A stretch of DNA of 47,767 nt from Bacteroidia bacterium. Lineage in GTDB: Bacteria > Bacteroidota > Bacteroidia > Bacteroidales > Rikenellaceae. Below the pieces are notes generated by a model, which was not told where the DNA came from, searched no databases, and was given only the letters and a program-made list of their open reading frames with translations. The stretch covers positions 1 to 47,767 of the forward strand of contig BNXD01000007.1 of assembly GCA_025999315.1 (NCBI GenBank), given 5' to 3'. Numbering within the stretch: the stretch's first letter is position 1; each line of letters begins with the position of its first letter. The translations under genes and the position numbers were made by a program. Below are positions 6,920 to 15,346 of this stretch, one piece after another.

Positions 6920-9685
6920 TTATATTTTTACGCATCTCACAGGCACCGCGTTGCTGCCATCGAAATCGCTCCGGGAATAATCGACGGTCGGAAACCGCCA
7001 CTGGTGCGACGTCCCGCTGAACTGCGATCCCTGATAGCCTCCCCACCCCGAGTAGTCGTTGTTGTATACGTTCGTCCACACGCGGAGGTCTTTGCCGATG
7101 AAGAACGAGGCCGCGTTTCTGTTGCCGGTGGCCGGATAGTAACCACCTTTATAGTCGTTACTTACTCCGTAAACGGAAGACCTGTCCCACACTCCTGTCG
7201 GTGTGCCCCTAAATATATCCTGACGCGGTATGCGCCACCCTGCGGGACAGGGGTCGAAAACGGTTTTGTAGTCCGACCCGCCATTGTCCCACAGATTGCC
7301 GGCGGCCCGCCAGTTCGAGATCAGGTTGTTCGTCTGGCTTATCGAGACGGCTATCGTATTGTTGTTGTTCCCGAAGATGCCGGACATCGAACCGGCCCCC
7401 CAATTAAGAGTGTTTGGGAATGGGTCTTTGCGCCCCCACTGGTAATACAGCCCCATCACTTTGTCGCCGCGGGTGTTGACGTCGGGAGTGTTCGTCCAGG
7501 AGGTCGCATGAGCGCCGAGGTTGCGATCCATCAACGAGCTGTTGCCGTTGAGCGGCCCGGGTATGTTGTTCGGGGCGCATATCCACAGGTGCCAGCTCCA
7601 TTTCACTCTGTTCGCTCCGCTGCCGACAGTTACTCCCACTATGGCGTTGCCTTCGACGCTGCCCATCATGACCAATATCCATCCGCTGTCGCCCGTACCG
7701 ATCGTCTGTATGTCTGCAATGCAGGAGGTTGGGCTGAGGCCGAGCGGATTGTCCGATGCGAGCAGCTCCGCGCCGAATTGCACTCCCGGAGCTATCTGCG
7801 CCGTGCCGCTCTGCCCCAATAACGCGAGAATGGTCGGATCGTTGGCTCGGCTGACCGGGATCAGGAGCGGATTGGCGCTGTGCTGCACGACGTAACAGTT
7901 CGACGGCACTGCCTTCACGCCCGAGACGAGCATCAGATCGATCGTTTTGTCGGGACATACTCCCTGTCTGTCCGAGAATGTAACAGTTACGGTGTTCTTG
8001 AACGGAATGGTGTTGCCGACAGAGGATATAATGTTCGACAAATCGTCGTAGGTGAGAAAACGGCAGCTCTCCGCCGCGCCCGTGCGCCCACCCTCGATAT
8101 TGAGAAGCGAACGCATCGCTCCGCCTGGATTGGCGGTGACGGTGGCCGTCCATCCGTACTGTCCCGAATTGACGGTGAAATTATTTACCGAGCCGTCGAG
8201 CGGATAGGCATATCGCTTGTCGAATGTGATCCATGTATCCTTGCGCTGCGTAACAGCCACCTTGTAGCGCATGTTGCCGGAGGTGACCGTGATGTATCCC
8301 GAGCGGTCGACCGTCGAAGCGGCGGCCATAACGGTTATCGTCTGATTGAGGGCCCCGGGGGTGTAATTGCCCACCGTCAGCCATGACGCGCTTGCCGGGT
8401 CGACCTCGACGACGATCCCCCGGTAGTCGGTCGTCGTGATGCTCATTGCGGGGCTGCCGCCGTCGCGATCGAAGGCTACCTGGCGGCGCGATAGCGACAG
8501 TTGTTTGTCTCCGTCGAGCACCGTCGCCACATCATCCTCATCCCAGCGGTCTATGGTGCAGCTCATGTCGTTGCGGCGCGAGTAGAACGCTTTGTCCGGG
8601 GTGTCCGAGCCGGGGCCATCGACAGAGGTGATCCGCAGGTCGTAGCGTCCGTTGCGCTCCACGTCGAGAAAGCCCGAGGCGTCTTGCAGGTCGACGCGGT
8701 AGTAACAGTCGGCGAAGATCGTTCCGTAGGGGTCGGTGTAGCTGCCCCCGACGACGAGGGCCGTTGCCGCGTTCAGCTGGGCTTCGCCTGTACCGGCGCA
8801 GCGGACAGCCTCGAAAAGGAATATCTCGTCGGCGATGTATTTGTGGCCCGAGGGATCCGTGCTAAAGAGGCCGGGATCGGTGTATGTCGCCGGGCCGAAC
8901 GTGAGATTGCCTGCATGGGCCGATCCGGAGGGGATGTCGACGGTGTGCAGCGGGGTAGTGCGCCCGATCTGCCCATAGCGGTTGTAGTTGTACAGACGCA
9001 CGCTCGCAAGGGTAAAGTTGCCTACCGTATCAGCCTGCCGCACGTTTATCTTGGCTATCATGCGCATCAGTTCGATCGTGAAATTGCTGCTCGACTGCCC
9101 TACCGTCTGCACTCCCGAGGTGCCCCACATTGGAAATGGAGCATAACCCGGCGACGAGGGATCGGCGTTCCATTTGTTGCCTGCGTGGGTGTGCATGTCC
9201 TCGACCACCGCCCTGATGAACTTCTCGCGAGTGTTGGCCACCGACGGATCTATCGGGTGCACACGGGCGGCGCTGTTGGCAAAGACCATTATTTCGTAGA
9301 CGCCAGCCGGCAACCGCACCCTGACCTCGCGCCTGTCGGCCGAGCCGGCAACCTGGTTGATCTCCGAGGGTAGCGCCTGACGAATGTAGCCTCCCCCCTG
9401 GTCGAAAAGCACGATGTCGACACTCTCGACGGCCGTGTCGTCAGGCGACCCCTCGACAATGGCGCGCGAAGCCGCGCCGCGAGAGTCCGGCGTGCCCGAT
9501 ACGCGAGAGCCCTGCGCGTCGTTTCGGGTGAGGAATGGCGTCGCGGCCCCCGGAATGCGGATCGTGAGCGAGATGTTACGCTCCTGCGCGGAGACCGTAC
9601 AGTCGTTGTCGTTAGTGGAGACGCACGACGATTGTCCGACGAGCAGTGCGACTGCCGCAGAGAGTATTTTTATCGTCGTTTTCAT
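6920..9685 (-). CDS. Type V pilus tip adhesin with FISUMP (C-type-lectin-like) C-terminus
   Basis: 921 residues with a lipoprotein signal (VGQSSC, Cys21). The N-terminal 360 residues are fimbrillin-like: VESVDIVLFDQGG, then MRMIAKINVR and YNYNRYGQIG. A BACON-like domain lies at about 405-485 (ASWLTVGNYTPG, then YKVAVTQRKD). The last 215 residues are a Fibrobacter-succinogenes-major-paralogue (FISUMP) domain: SLMDRNLGA, MGLYYQWGRKDPFP, VFDPCPAGWRIPRQD and the closing VPVRCVKI. This domain has the C-type lectin fold, typical of ligand-binding tips and of proteins diversified by retroelements. Gene order after major subunit and anchor, 8 bp from the anchor stop, supports a tip role. The segment just before the end is rich in Asn, Tyr, Asp, Ser and Gly codons. 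Confidence 0.85.
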   Translation of the reverse strand: MKTTIKILSAAVALLVGQSSCVSTNDNDCTVSAQERNISLTIRIPGAATPFLTRNDAQGSRVSGTPDSRGAASRAIVEGSPDDTAVESVDIVLFDQGGGYIRQALPSEINQVAGSADRREVRVRLPAGVYEIMVFANSAARVHPIDPSVANTREKFIRAVVEDMHTHAGNKWNADPSSPGYAPFPMWGTSGVQTVGQSSSNFTIELMRMIAKINVRQADTVGNFTLASVRLYNYNRYGQIGRTTPLHTVDIPSGSAHAGNLTFGPATYTDPGLFSTDPSGHKYIADEIFLFEAVRCAGTGEAQLNAATALVVGGSYTDPYGTIFADCYYRVDLQDASGFLDVERNGRYDLRITSVDGPGSDTPDKAFYSRRNDMSCTIDRWDEDDVATVLDGDKQLSLSRRQVAFDRDGGSPAMSITTTDYRGIVVEVDPASASWLTVGNYTPGALNQTITVMAAASTVDRSGYITVTSGNMRYKVAVTQRKDTWITFDKRYAYPLDGSVNNFTVNSGQYGWTATVTANPGGAMRSLLNIEGGRTGAAESCRFLTYDDLSNIISSVGNTIPFKNTVTVTFSDRQGVCPDKTIDLMLVSGVKAVPSNCYVVQHSANPLLIPVSRANDPTILALLGQSGTAQIAPGVQFGAELLASDNPLGLSPTSCIADIQTIGTGDSGWILVMMGSVEGNAIVGVTVGSGANRVKWSWHLWICAPNNIPGPLNGNSSLMDRNLGAHATSWTNTPDVNTRGDKVMGLYYQWGRKDPFPNTLNWGAGSMSGIFGNNNNTIAVSISQTNNLISNWRAAGNLWDNGGSDYKTVFDPCPAGWRIPRQDIFRGTPTGVWDRSSVYGVSNDYKGGYYPATGNRNAASFFIGKDLRVWTNVYNNDYSGWGGYQGSQFSGTSHQWRFPTVDYSRSDFDGSNAVPVRCVKI

Positions 9686-9693
9686 GGCTCGCG

Positions 9694-10569
9694 TTATTTT
9701 ATCCCCGTTTCGGTTTGCCCGTCGTTCCAGTCGCCGAGAACGATCGTCAGGTTGGCGCCGTCGTAATGAAATCTTATCACGATCTCCGCGCCGTGCAGAT
9801 TGTCTATATTGATGCCGGCATCGATGATGTGCTGCGTCAAATCGAACGGGGGCGTTGTCAGTTGCCGCCCCGTAGCCTCATTGAGCACAAGGTAGACATG
9901 CCTGGCCAGGTCGAACTTCGGCACGACGACCCGCGCCTGCTCCAGGGTCTCTCCGGCGGGGTGTCCGGTTATGGAGGAGCCGAGACATGTCGCTTCGGTG
10001 TCGGGCCGGTTGGTGAAGTCGAATTTCGATCCGGTGGGCCATATCTCCACCTTCAACGGAAGCTGATCGGGATGGAACGGCCCCTCGATCTGAATCGCCA
10101 GGCGCAGGTGAACGCAGTCAAAGTCGAGATACTGCACCTGGTCGCCGTTGTGCGTTCCCTCGCATATCGAGAGTGTGGTCATGGCGTAGTAGAGACGGTC
10201 GCACACCGCGATCCGGTTGCCGAGCGCCGTTACATTGAGCATCCTTGCGTCGGTGAGGGTGTGCATATCGACAAAGTTGTTATTGTATGCGTTGCCCCAC
10301 CCGACGAGGGTGTAGAGTCCCGGCGGCAGATCGAGCTTCACGCTCAGACTCTCGTCGAGCCTCTCGCGGGCGATATTATACGTCCCGACGAAACTGCCCG
10401 TGTTGTCGAATACGAACATGTCGACCAGCGAGATGTGTTGCTGCAGGCCGCCGATCCCCTTGGGATAGCGCAATACCACCTCGTGCTGCCATTGATAGCA
10501 CCCTTTTCTGTCTTCGTGTATGCACCCGGCCATAGCCACAACCGCCAAAATCCCTGCCAGCAGTTTCAT
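9694..10569 (-). CDS. FimB/Mfa2 family pilus anchor
   Basis: 291 residues. Lipobox VAMAGC with Cys16, followed at once by IHEDRKGC; this C-x-ED-x-x-x-C start is characteristic of Mfa2/FimB anchors. The transthyretin-like beta strands include SLVDMFVFDNTGSFVG, YTLVGWGN and the late YHVYLVLNEATG-like segment (VYLVLNEATG), and it ends TIVLGDWNDG. The protein should stay in the outer membrane as a lipoprotein and seat the pilus shaft. It sits between the major subunit gene (134 bp upstream) and the tip adhesin gene (8 bp downstream), in the usual type V order. Confidence 0.85.
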   Translation of the reverse strand: MKLLAGILAVVAMAGCIHEDRKGCYQWQHEVVLRYPKGIGGLQQHISLVDMFVFDNTGSFVGTYNIARERLDESLSVKLDLPPGLYTLVGWGNAYNNNFVDMHTLTDARMLNVTALGNRIAVCDRLYYAMTTLSICEGTHNGDQVQYLDFDCVHLRLAIQIEGPFHPDQLPLKVEIWPTGSKFDFTNRPDTEATCLGSSITGHPAGETLEQARVVVPKFDLARHVYLVLNEATGRQLTTPPFDLTQHIIDAGINIDNLHGAEIVIRFHYDGANLTIVLGDWNDGQTETGIK

Positions 10570-10703
10570 AATCAGTGTCGTTTGGGGTTGCCTTCTCGCA
10601 TCCCGTTTGCTCCGGGAGAGAGAACCGACCCTCTCCCGGAAAATTTCGGACGGTTTCAGGCAGACCGTCTACGCCTGTCGCCACCAGGGCGTGTTCACAT
10701 GCC

Positions 10704-11879
10704 CTATTGCACGCCGGTATTTATCGGATGATCCAGCCAGTTGGCTATCTGCACGATGGCGATCACGTCGATAAACGATTCGTTCGGGTTGTTGGTGAAG
10801 TCGGACGAAAAGAATGTGATCTTGTCGATGCGGTAGACGTGCCCCGGTTCGAGCTTCGTAACCTGATTGGTGGTGCCCGCCTCGAAAAACTTGTCGATCG
10901 ACACATAGCTGTCGGCGGCCGAAAAGTTGTGTTCGGTGGGCAGCCCCTTGTCAAGGATCATGTCACCCAGGCGGATCAATATCTGCGGCATCTTGGCTGC
11001 GTTGACTACATCGCTGGCTATCAGGCTGTATGCCCAGTAGCTGGCTGTCGAGCCGTTGGCCGCGAATGTGTACTTTTTGCCGCTGGCCGAGTAGGCCGAG
11101 TTGGGAAGACCGCCCGCCACATAATCGAACAGTACGGCGGGATAGTTCGGGCCGGCTACATAGTTCACTATGTCGCTGCCCATGTTGACCACGTCGGCGC
11201 CGGTTGTCGAGCCGCTGGCGGTGCACACCTCGCGACGGAAGTTCATCGCCGGGTAGAAATTGTTGGTGTAGATGCCTTTGACCTTGAATTCGATGGTGTT
11301 GTAGGCTCCGACGGCTTCACCCTCGATCGAACGGATCTCGATACGCGCCACCAGTGGTTTTATGGCGACGGTAGCCGTTTTTGTGGTTGAGTTGACGGGG
11401 GTCAGCGGCGCTCGGCCCAACAGTACGGTCTGAGTGTAGTTGCTTTGCGAGGCAACATCCGCCCATTTGGCCTCGATCTCCTGAAGCGATGTTTCCGTGC
11501 CGGTGACGGGGCTGTTTGCGATTACCAGCACGTCGGTCGGGGCCCTCAAGCCTGTGAGCTGCACTCCTTGAGCTGCCTCCAACTCGCTGAGCAGATAGAT
11601 GTTGTTGGCATGGTCCGCCATTCCTGTCGTGTTGATTTTGACCGCCTTGATGATCGACCCGGTCTGCCCGGCGACAAACAGCCAGCCTGAGTTGAACTGG
11701 AATTTTTTGCCTCCGATCGTCGGCTCGTTTACCGGAACGCGAGTTGCCTGCGACCCGTCTGAGAATTTGAGCAGGATGTCCTGCAATTTACCAGTCTTTT
11801 CGGCGGGTTTCTCACTTGTGCAGCCCGCGAGGGCCATAGCCGTCGCCATGATGGCGACAAACACTTTGCTGGTTTTCAT
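10704..11879 (-). CDS. Mfa1/FimA-type major fimbrillin
   Basis: 391 residues, the usual size for a shaft pilin. Lipobox ALAGC, Cys20. The start ILLKFSDGSQATRVPVNEP contains an Arg (TRV) where Arg-specific proteolysis of pro-pilins could occur, a known maturation step in the family. The N-terminal domain has WLFVAGQTGSIIKAV and TDVLVIANSP; the C-terminal domain has VARIEIRSIEG, VKGIYTNNFYP and a conserved end EPGHVYRIDKITF. Mature subunits polymerise by donor-strand exchange. It is the first gene of pilus operon A, behind a good promoter at 12001-12031 and with a 5' leader of more than 100 nt. Confidence 0.85.
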   Translation of the reverse strand: MKTSKVFVAIMATAMALAGCTSEKPAEKTGKLQDILLKFSDGSQATRVPVNEPTIGGKKFQFNSGWLFVAGQTGSIIKAVKINTTGMADHANNIYLLSELEAAQGVQLTGLRAPTDVLVIANSPVTGTETSLQEIEAKWADVASQSNYTQTVLLGRAPLTPVNSTTKTATVAIKPLVARIEIRSIEGEAVGAYNTIEFKVKGIYTNNFYPAMNFRREVCTASGSTTGADVVNMGSDIVNYVAGPNYPAVLFDYVAGGLPNSAYSASGKKYTFAANGSTASYWAYSLIASDVVNAAKMPQILIRLGDMILDKGLPTEHNFSAADSYVSIDKFFEAGTTNQVTKLEPGHVYRIDKITFFSSDFTNNPNESFIDVIAIVQIANWLDHPINTGVQ

Positions 11880-12000
11880 AACAATTAATTTTAATTGAAC
11901 ACCTATTGAAAAAAACTATTTGAATTTTGATGCCTGTCAGAGAACACTAATAAAACAAAATGTATATATTTGTCGCGTCGTTCGGACGTTTTTATGGCTG

Positions 12001-12031
12001 CAAAAGTATAGGTGTCAGGCCTGTGTGTCAA
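12001..12031 (-). promoter_or_regulatory. Promoter of pilus operon A
   Basis: On the minus strand, TTG (12029-12031), a 20-nt spacer and TACTTTTG (12001-12008) match the Bacteroidetes -33/-7 pattern. The -7 box is 122 nt upstream of the major fimbrillin ATG, giving a long leader. A plus-strand TATATTTG at 11965-11972 could serve the divergent regulator gene. Confidence 0.6.
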
Positions 12032-12167
12032 GGATTTGGCTGCCGCGACGCCAACTGTTTTTTGCATATCGATCTTCTTTGCGTCCGCGCCAGACTGTTT
12101 GTTGCACACAGTGCAATGGAGGGCGGCGACAGAGGCATTTTGTGACACGAATCGACAATTTGATCAT

Positions 12168-13136
12168 ATGAAAAATGATGATTTCAACCGGCGGTTTCTG
12201 GAGATACTGCTGGAGCGGATCCCCGGCAAGAACGATTGCGCGGAGATACTCGCCGATCTTTTGCAGATCGACAAGGCGTCGGCCTATCGCCGATTGTCGG
12301 GCAAGATCAAATTCAATGTGGCCGAGACGGCGAACCTCGCCGCACAGTTCGGCATTTCGCTCGACTCCATTCTGGACGACATACGCAACGATCGTCCCGC
12401 CACGATGCGTCTGGAGTTCTGGGAACGTTACGGTGCGTTGGACGAGCAGGTGATAAGGGACTCTTTTGACGGTTTTGAGGCGTTTGTCAATAACGCCAAT
12501 TCGGAGATCGGCGTGGCCACCGACCGTTTACCGTTCATCCTGGCCGTTCATTACGAGGCTTTGTCCCGCTTTTTGTTTTTCAAGTGGGGGCACTATTTTA
12601 CCTCTCTGCCGGAGTTTCGCCGTTTCAACACGGCGGTGTTCCCCGCCCGCTCGCGCCCGCTGTACGACAGGTATGCCGAGTTGTACACTCAGGTCAAATA
12701 CTCTTTCTGTATCTGGGACGATGCCATAATACCGAATCTGGTCAGGGATATAGTCTATTTCAAGGAGATGGGTATGCTGACAAGCGAGGAGGTGGCGGAC
12801 ATTAAGGCCGATATACAGCGGTTACTGCTCAAACTCGAGTCGCTCGCCACCACCGGATATTACCCCGTTACCGGCAACCGTTTTGAACTTTACCGGTCAT
12901 CGCTCTCGATCCCGGGCGAACACATGTACACCTCGGACGATCACGCCTTGACCTACCATCTGGGGGCGTTCGTCATCCGCACCATGTTCACTCCACACCA
13001 AACGCACACCGAGGAGATGAAAACATCGATCAACAGCATCAAACACGGTGCGATCCTCATCTCGGGATGCGCCGAAAAGGAGCGACTGGCCTTTTTCGAC
13101 AGCCAGCGGCGGGTCGTAGACTCGATCACCCCGTAA
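12168..13136 (+). CDS. HTH regulator divergent from pilus operon A
   Basis: 322 residues from the ATG at 12168 (MKNDDFNRRFLEILLERIPG); the open frame continues upstream but only through the divergent promoter region. The N-terminal 65 residues form a helix-turn-helix resembling Cro/C1 type: CAEILADLLQIDKASAYRRL, with recognition helix near SAYRRLSGKIKF, then AANLAAQFGISLDSIL-like sequence. The remaining 250 residues are helical with no recognised ligand-binding domain. HTH genes of this architecture are often found beside fimbrillin genes in Bacteroidales (recalled, not checked). Divergence over 288 bp from the major pilin suggests it controls operon A; that is inference. A strong terminator follows. 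Confidence 0.7.
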   Translation: MKNDDFNRRFLEILLERIPGKNDCAEILADLLQIDKASAYRRLSGKIKFNVAETANLAAQFGISLDSILDDIRNDRPATMRLEFWERYGALDEQVIRDSFDGFEAFVNNANSEIGVATDRLPFILAVHYEALSRFLFFKWGHYFTSLPEFRRFNTAVFPARSRPLYDRYAELYTQVKYSFCIWDDAIIPNLVRDIVYFKEMGMLTSEEVADIKADIQRLLLKLESLATTGYYPVTGNRFELYRSSLSIPGEHMYTSDDHALTYHLGAFVIRTMFTPHQTHTEEMKTSINSIKHGAILISGCAEKERLAFFDSQRRVVDSITP

Positions 13137-13204
13137 GATTTTTCGGATTCGTGGCCGGTCGAATTGTTTTTTCCCTAAAGGCACAGATAATTTTGCAAAA
13201 AACC

Positions 13205-13238
13205 AAAGAGGCGCCCCTTTGCAAGGAGCGCCTCTTTT
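13205..13238 (+). terminator. Intrinsic terminator after the regulator
   Basis: Arms AAAGAGGCGC (13205-13214) and GCGCCTCTTT (13228-13237) pair perfectly, with CCTT/AAGG continuing inside, and TTTT follows. It lies about 70 bp after the stop at 13136. Confidence 0.8.
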
Positions 13239-13497
13239 GACTTGTGCGGATAGAAAAGGCCATGAACCAGCCCCATTCAATATCCTGTATTTCAAATATA
13301 TATAATCCAACAAATAGTGTCTGTAACGATTATGTAACGACTCGCTTGTCGCTTAGCTGTCTCGGACTGTACCAATTTGTCCGGCAAATATCATCGTAGC
13401 TTGCGGGTTCAAAAGCATAGTCTCTTTTGGGGATGCGCACGTATAGTGGCTTTTATTTGTTTCTTGCGGGCATTACGGTAAAAAAAGAGCATATTCG
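13239..13497. other. Intergenic, possible gene remnant
   Basis: No intact gene. A minus-strand open stretch at 13330-13452 reads KPLYVRIPKRDYAFEP, then SYDDICR and YSPRQLSDKRVVT before a stop. It looks protein-like but I cannot place it, and a 40-codon frame can arise by chance. TGTAACGA occurs twice at 13322-13340. Confidence 0.3.
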
Positions 13498-13530
13498 CCG
13501 CAATTATGCGGAAAATATTTCGTATATTTG
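13498..13530 (+). promoter_or_regulatory. Promoter of the fic gene with palindrome
   Basis: TATATTTG at 13523-13530 is a -7 box 21 nt before the fic ATG. The palindrome CCGCAATTATGCGG (13498-13511) covers the place of the -33 box and could be an operator; autoregulation would be inference. Confidence 0.5.
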
Positions 13531-13551
13531 CCGCAAAAATAGTAGTTAAGT

Positions 13552-14676
13552 ATGGCGAAATACATTCATCAATACGAACATTGGACGGATTTTACTTGGC
13601 AAAATGCTACTATCAGCGGTTTATTTGGCGAAGTAAGGCTTTTGCAGGGAAAACTGTTGGGGCAAATGCAGTCGCTGGGTTTCTCCTCGAAGGAGGAAAA
13701 GAATTTCGAAACGCTCACGCTTGATGTGTTGAAATCGTCTGAGATAGAGGGGGAGAAGTTGAATTACGAGCAAGTTCGTTCGTCTATTGCGCGACGTTTG
13801 GGTATAAATGCAGCAGGACTTGTACCCAGTGCCCGAAACATTGAGGGCGTGGTGGAGATGATGCTTGATGCTACACAAAATTACCGGAAACCACTGACCG
13901 AAGAGCGGCTTTTTGGATGGCATGCAGCCCTTTTCCCAACCGGTTACAGCGGAATGTACAAAATTGTCGCAGGAAATTACCGCAACGAAGAAATGCAAGT
14001 TGTATCGGGAGTAATTGGCAAAGAAAAAGTACATTACGAGGCAGTGGCGGCACGCGATGTGAAAGCAGAAATGGATAAGTTTCTCTTGTGGTTGAATGAT
14101 GCCAATAATCCGATAGATAATGTATTAAAAGCTGCTATTGCGCATTTCTGGTTTGTAATCATTCACCCTTTTGATGATGGTAACGGACGAATTGCGCGGG
14201 CAATATCCGATATGTTGCTTGCCCGAAGTGAAAATAGCACTGAGCGCTTTTACAGTTTGTCCAATCAAATTCATATGGATAAAAAACGATATTACGAAGT
14301 TTTGCAAGACGAACAATACAGCGACAAAGATATAACGCGGTGGCTCGACTGGTTTTTGAATTGCATGAAACACGCTTTGCAAGACACGGAAGAAAGCTTG
14401 CAAAATGTCTTGAGAAAAGCAGAGTTTTGGGAACAACAGAAAAACACGTCCATCAATGAACGTCAAAGAATGATGATAAATCGCTTGTTTGACGGATTTG
14501 TCGGCAATCTCACTTCATCGAAATGGGCGAAAATTACCAAAACTTCCACCGATACTGCTTTACGGGATATTAAAGACTTGATAGCGAAAGGGATATTGCA
14601 ACAAAGCGATGCAGGTGGCCGAAGTGCGCATTATCAACTTAAAGTATACATGCCTCATCTCCTGTCGAATCGATAG
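13552..14676 (+). CDS. Fic family protein (AMP-transferase type)
   Basis: 374 residues. N-terminal DUF4172-like domain (about 1-85) carrying an inhibitory helix motif SSEIEGEKL at 62-70, the S-x-x-x-E-G signature that blocks the active site. The Fic motif HPFDDGNGR is at 205-213 with catalytic His205, preceded by a flap region (SGMYKIVAGNYRNEEMQV, 133-150). A winged-helix-like C-terminus follows (KITKTSTDTALRDIKDLI). It would transfer AMP from ATP to a protein target, autoinhibited in cis. AT-rich codon use differs from the pilus genes and suggests transfer. The final dozen residues after GGRSAHYQLK run into a fragment of another gene, so the native C-terminus may have been changed by recombination. 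Confidence 0.85.
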   Translation: MAKYIHQYEHWTDFTWQNATISGLFGEVRLLQGKLLGQMQSLGFSSKEEKNFETLTLDVLKSSEIEGEKLNYEQVRSSIARRLGINAAGLVPSARNIEGVVEMMLDATQNYRKPLTEERLFGWHAALFPTGYSGMYKIVAGNYRNEEMQVVSGVIGKEKVHYEAVAARDVKAEMDKFLLWLNDANNPIDNVLKAAIAHFWFVIIHPFDDGNGRIARAISDMLLARSENSTERFYSLSNQIHMDKKRYYEVLQDEQYSDKDITRWLDWFLNCMKHALQDTEESLQNVLRKAEFWEQQKNTSINERQRMMINRLFDGFVGNLTSSKWAKITKTSTDTALRDIKDLIAKGILQQSDAGGRSAHYQLKVYMPHLLSNR

Positions 14677-14870
14677 TTGGATTTGGCGCAATAGAGCAAA
14701 TTATTGAGGAGGCCCCGGAAATGATGTGGAGAAAACACTCAAAATCGTTAGGGATTGATAAAGAGAGATTTGAAGAATATTATATCGGCAAAGAAAAAGC
14801 CATAGGAATAGAAATATGCAATATTAGAGAGTGTTACACCAATATCATTAGTGAAGTTGAGAATGATTGA
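14643..14870 (+). pseudogene. 3' remnant of an ASCH/PUA-like domain gene
   Basis: In a frame different from fic, 75 codons read SIHASSPVESIVGFGAIEQ, then EEAPEMMWRKHSKSLGI, then FEEYYIGKEKAIGIEI, and stop at 14868-14870. This matches the pattern of ASCH-like (PUA-fold) proteins: SSPVKAIVG, then SPE.LW, then a YF.GK..A.AI.I strand. There is a stop just before the first codon and no start codon in a sensible place, and the normal upstream half is missing, so it is a truncated relic fused to the end of fic. Confidence 0.55.
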
Positions 14871-14923
14871 TCCGAATTTTCATCCGCCACAAGCCCATAG
14901 ATATGTTTCAAATTACAATATTA

Positions 14924-14971
14924 GGGCGTGTTCACATAAATCGGGATATTCGGATTTATGTGAACACGCCC
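14924..14971. repeat. Long perfect inverted repeat
   Basis: Two 19-bp arms (14924-14942 and 14953-14971), beginning GGGCGTGTTCACATAAATC, separated by 10 bp. It lies between the broken ASCH gene and the broken reverse transcriptase. It may be a terminator lacking a T run, or the two ends of a deleted insertion sequence. Confidence 0.6.
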
Positions 14972-15041
14972 CAATCTGACCATATCGGAATTTCTGTAAG
15001 ATATAATCTCATATATCGCCCATAATCATGACCGATTTCAG

Positions 15042-15346
15042 GGTCTGGAAACTCTCGAATATGGGGTGCACACGTTCATCACGGCGTGGTGCAACACCCG
15101 TTCGCAGAACGGAGCGGCACAGATAAGGCGCTCTTTCGGGTCGAAGATGCGAAAATAATGGTAGTCGCCCACACGCACCTGACCACCGAGCAGTCCCTCG
15201 CGCAACACCAATAGATTGGCATCGAGCGAACGGCGAAATTTCTCTTCCTCCGCTTTGCCGCTCTTGCCTTTGCGCGCCTTCCGGAAAGCCAGTCGCAGGT
15301 TGCCCGGATCGGCGATTCGTTCCATCAGGTATCCGTGGCGTCTCAT
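15042..15346 (-). pseudogene. Truncated, frameshifted DGR-type reverse transcriptase
   Basis: Starts MRRHGYLMERIADPGNLRLA, then RKARKGKSGKA, VGDYHYFRIFDPKERLICAA and FCERVLHHAVMNVC. These are the N-terminal motifs of the reverse transcriptases of diversity-generating retroelements and related group-II-like enzymes. At about 15067 one base is missing (TGCAC for TGCCAC); shifting frame restores HPIFESFQ, the expected continuation, after which homology ends. The catalytic YxDD part is absent, so it cannot be active. The start ATG overlaps the stop of the upstream HRDC-like fragment (ATGA). Confidence 0.75.

Noticed and set aside
10687..10700. A 14-base match (GGGCGTGTTCACAT) between the mfa2-mfa1 gap and the inverted repeat at 14924
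   Set aside because: Several chance matches of this length are expected within 48 kb; no flanking similarity was found.
14871..15041. A DGR template repeat next to the reverse-transcriptase remnant
   Set aside because: I compared this stretch by eye with the ends of both tip genes and found no similar segment.
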